Assembly: GCA_003525045.1 (NCBI GenBank)
Contig: DQGF01000142.1
Coordinates: 17,210 to 24,239, forward strand
Length of the DNA: 7,030 nt
Direction of reading: 5' to 3'
Source: Pseudomonas sp.
Lineage (GTDB): Bacteria > Pseudomonadota > Gammaproteobacteria > Pseudomonadales > Pseudomonadaceae
Shown here: piece after piece, positions 6,998 through 7,030 of the stretch
How the letters are laid out: the number at the start of each line of letters is the position of its first letter
Position numbering within the stretch: the first letter of the stretch is position 1
Translations under genes and position numbers: made by a program
The notes under the pieces: model-generated
Told to the model about the DNA's origin: nothing
The model's input: only the letters and a program-made list of their open reading frames with translations
Database searches by the model: none

Positions 6998-7030
6998 TGT
7001 AGGAGCGAGGCTTGCCCGCGAAGGCGGTGT
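6998..7030. repeat. Pseudomonas REP-like palindromic repeat, cut by window edge
   Basis: The segment starts TGTAGGAGCGAGGCTTGC and ends GCGAAGGCGGTGT, closely matching the familiar Pseudomonas intergenic repeat form (TGTgGGAGCggGCTTGCtCGCGAAgGCGGTG, written from memory). GCG-A-GGC pairs with GCCCGC across TT, giving a short stem with one bulged A. Such repeats occur in hundreds of copies between genes, are mobilised by RAYT transposases, and often follow the 3' ends of operons. The right side may continue beyond the window, perhaps with an inverted partner. Confidence 0.75.

Noticed and set aside
1..7030. CRISPR array, tRNA or rRNA genes, insertion sequence or phage genes
   Set aside because: No direct-repeat array, tRNA-like cloverleaf, transposase or phage protein was seen on either strand; nearly all the window is covered by four metabolic or envelope gene loci.

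Overview
The window looks like a chromosomal segment of a Pseudomonas, most likely from the P. fluorescens group. The evidence is the high-GC coding style with G/C-rich third positions, the families present, and a partial repeat at the right edge (about 6998-7030) that reads like the abundant Pseudomonas REP element. No database search was possible, so the genus is an inference.

All real genes lie on the + strand and are closely spaced, as in one operon. Base 2 to 913 is the 3' part of a gene for a YCF48/BNR-type beta-propeller protein whose start lies upstream of the window. From 945 to 3434 runs the reading frame of an RND/MMPL-family membrane transporter. It is broken by an in-frame amber codon (TAG, 1188-1190), leaving an 81-residue N-terminal piece with transmembrane helix 1 and a long second piece with everything else. 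From 3498 to 5273 there is a long-type acyl-CoA dehydrogenase with an intact catalytic glutamate. From 5325 to 6989 there is a fatty-acid-type acyl-CoA ligase of the AMP-forming family with all core motifs. Gaps between genes are 31, 63 and 51 bases. The two larger gaps each hold a clear inverted repeat. No stretch over 300 bases lacks a gene.

The enzymes fit together: the ligase would convert a carboxylic acid, probably a medium- or long-chain fatty acid or a similar hydrophobic acid, to its CoA thioester, and the dehydrogenase would carry out the first beta-oxidation step. The YCF48 protein and RND transporter are plausibly the envelope part of the same system, handling a hydrophobic substrate or lipid. 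That link rests on gene order and is not shown by the sequence itself.

The most notable point is the single amber codon in an otherwise well-preserved transporter frame. It could be a recent null mutation, an assembly or sequencing error, or a site of suppression. No new type of system (CRISPR, phage, toxin-antitoxin, mobile element) is visible.
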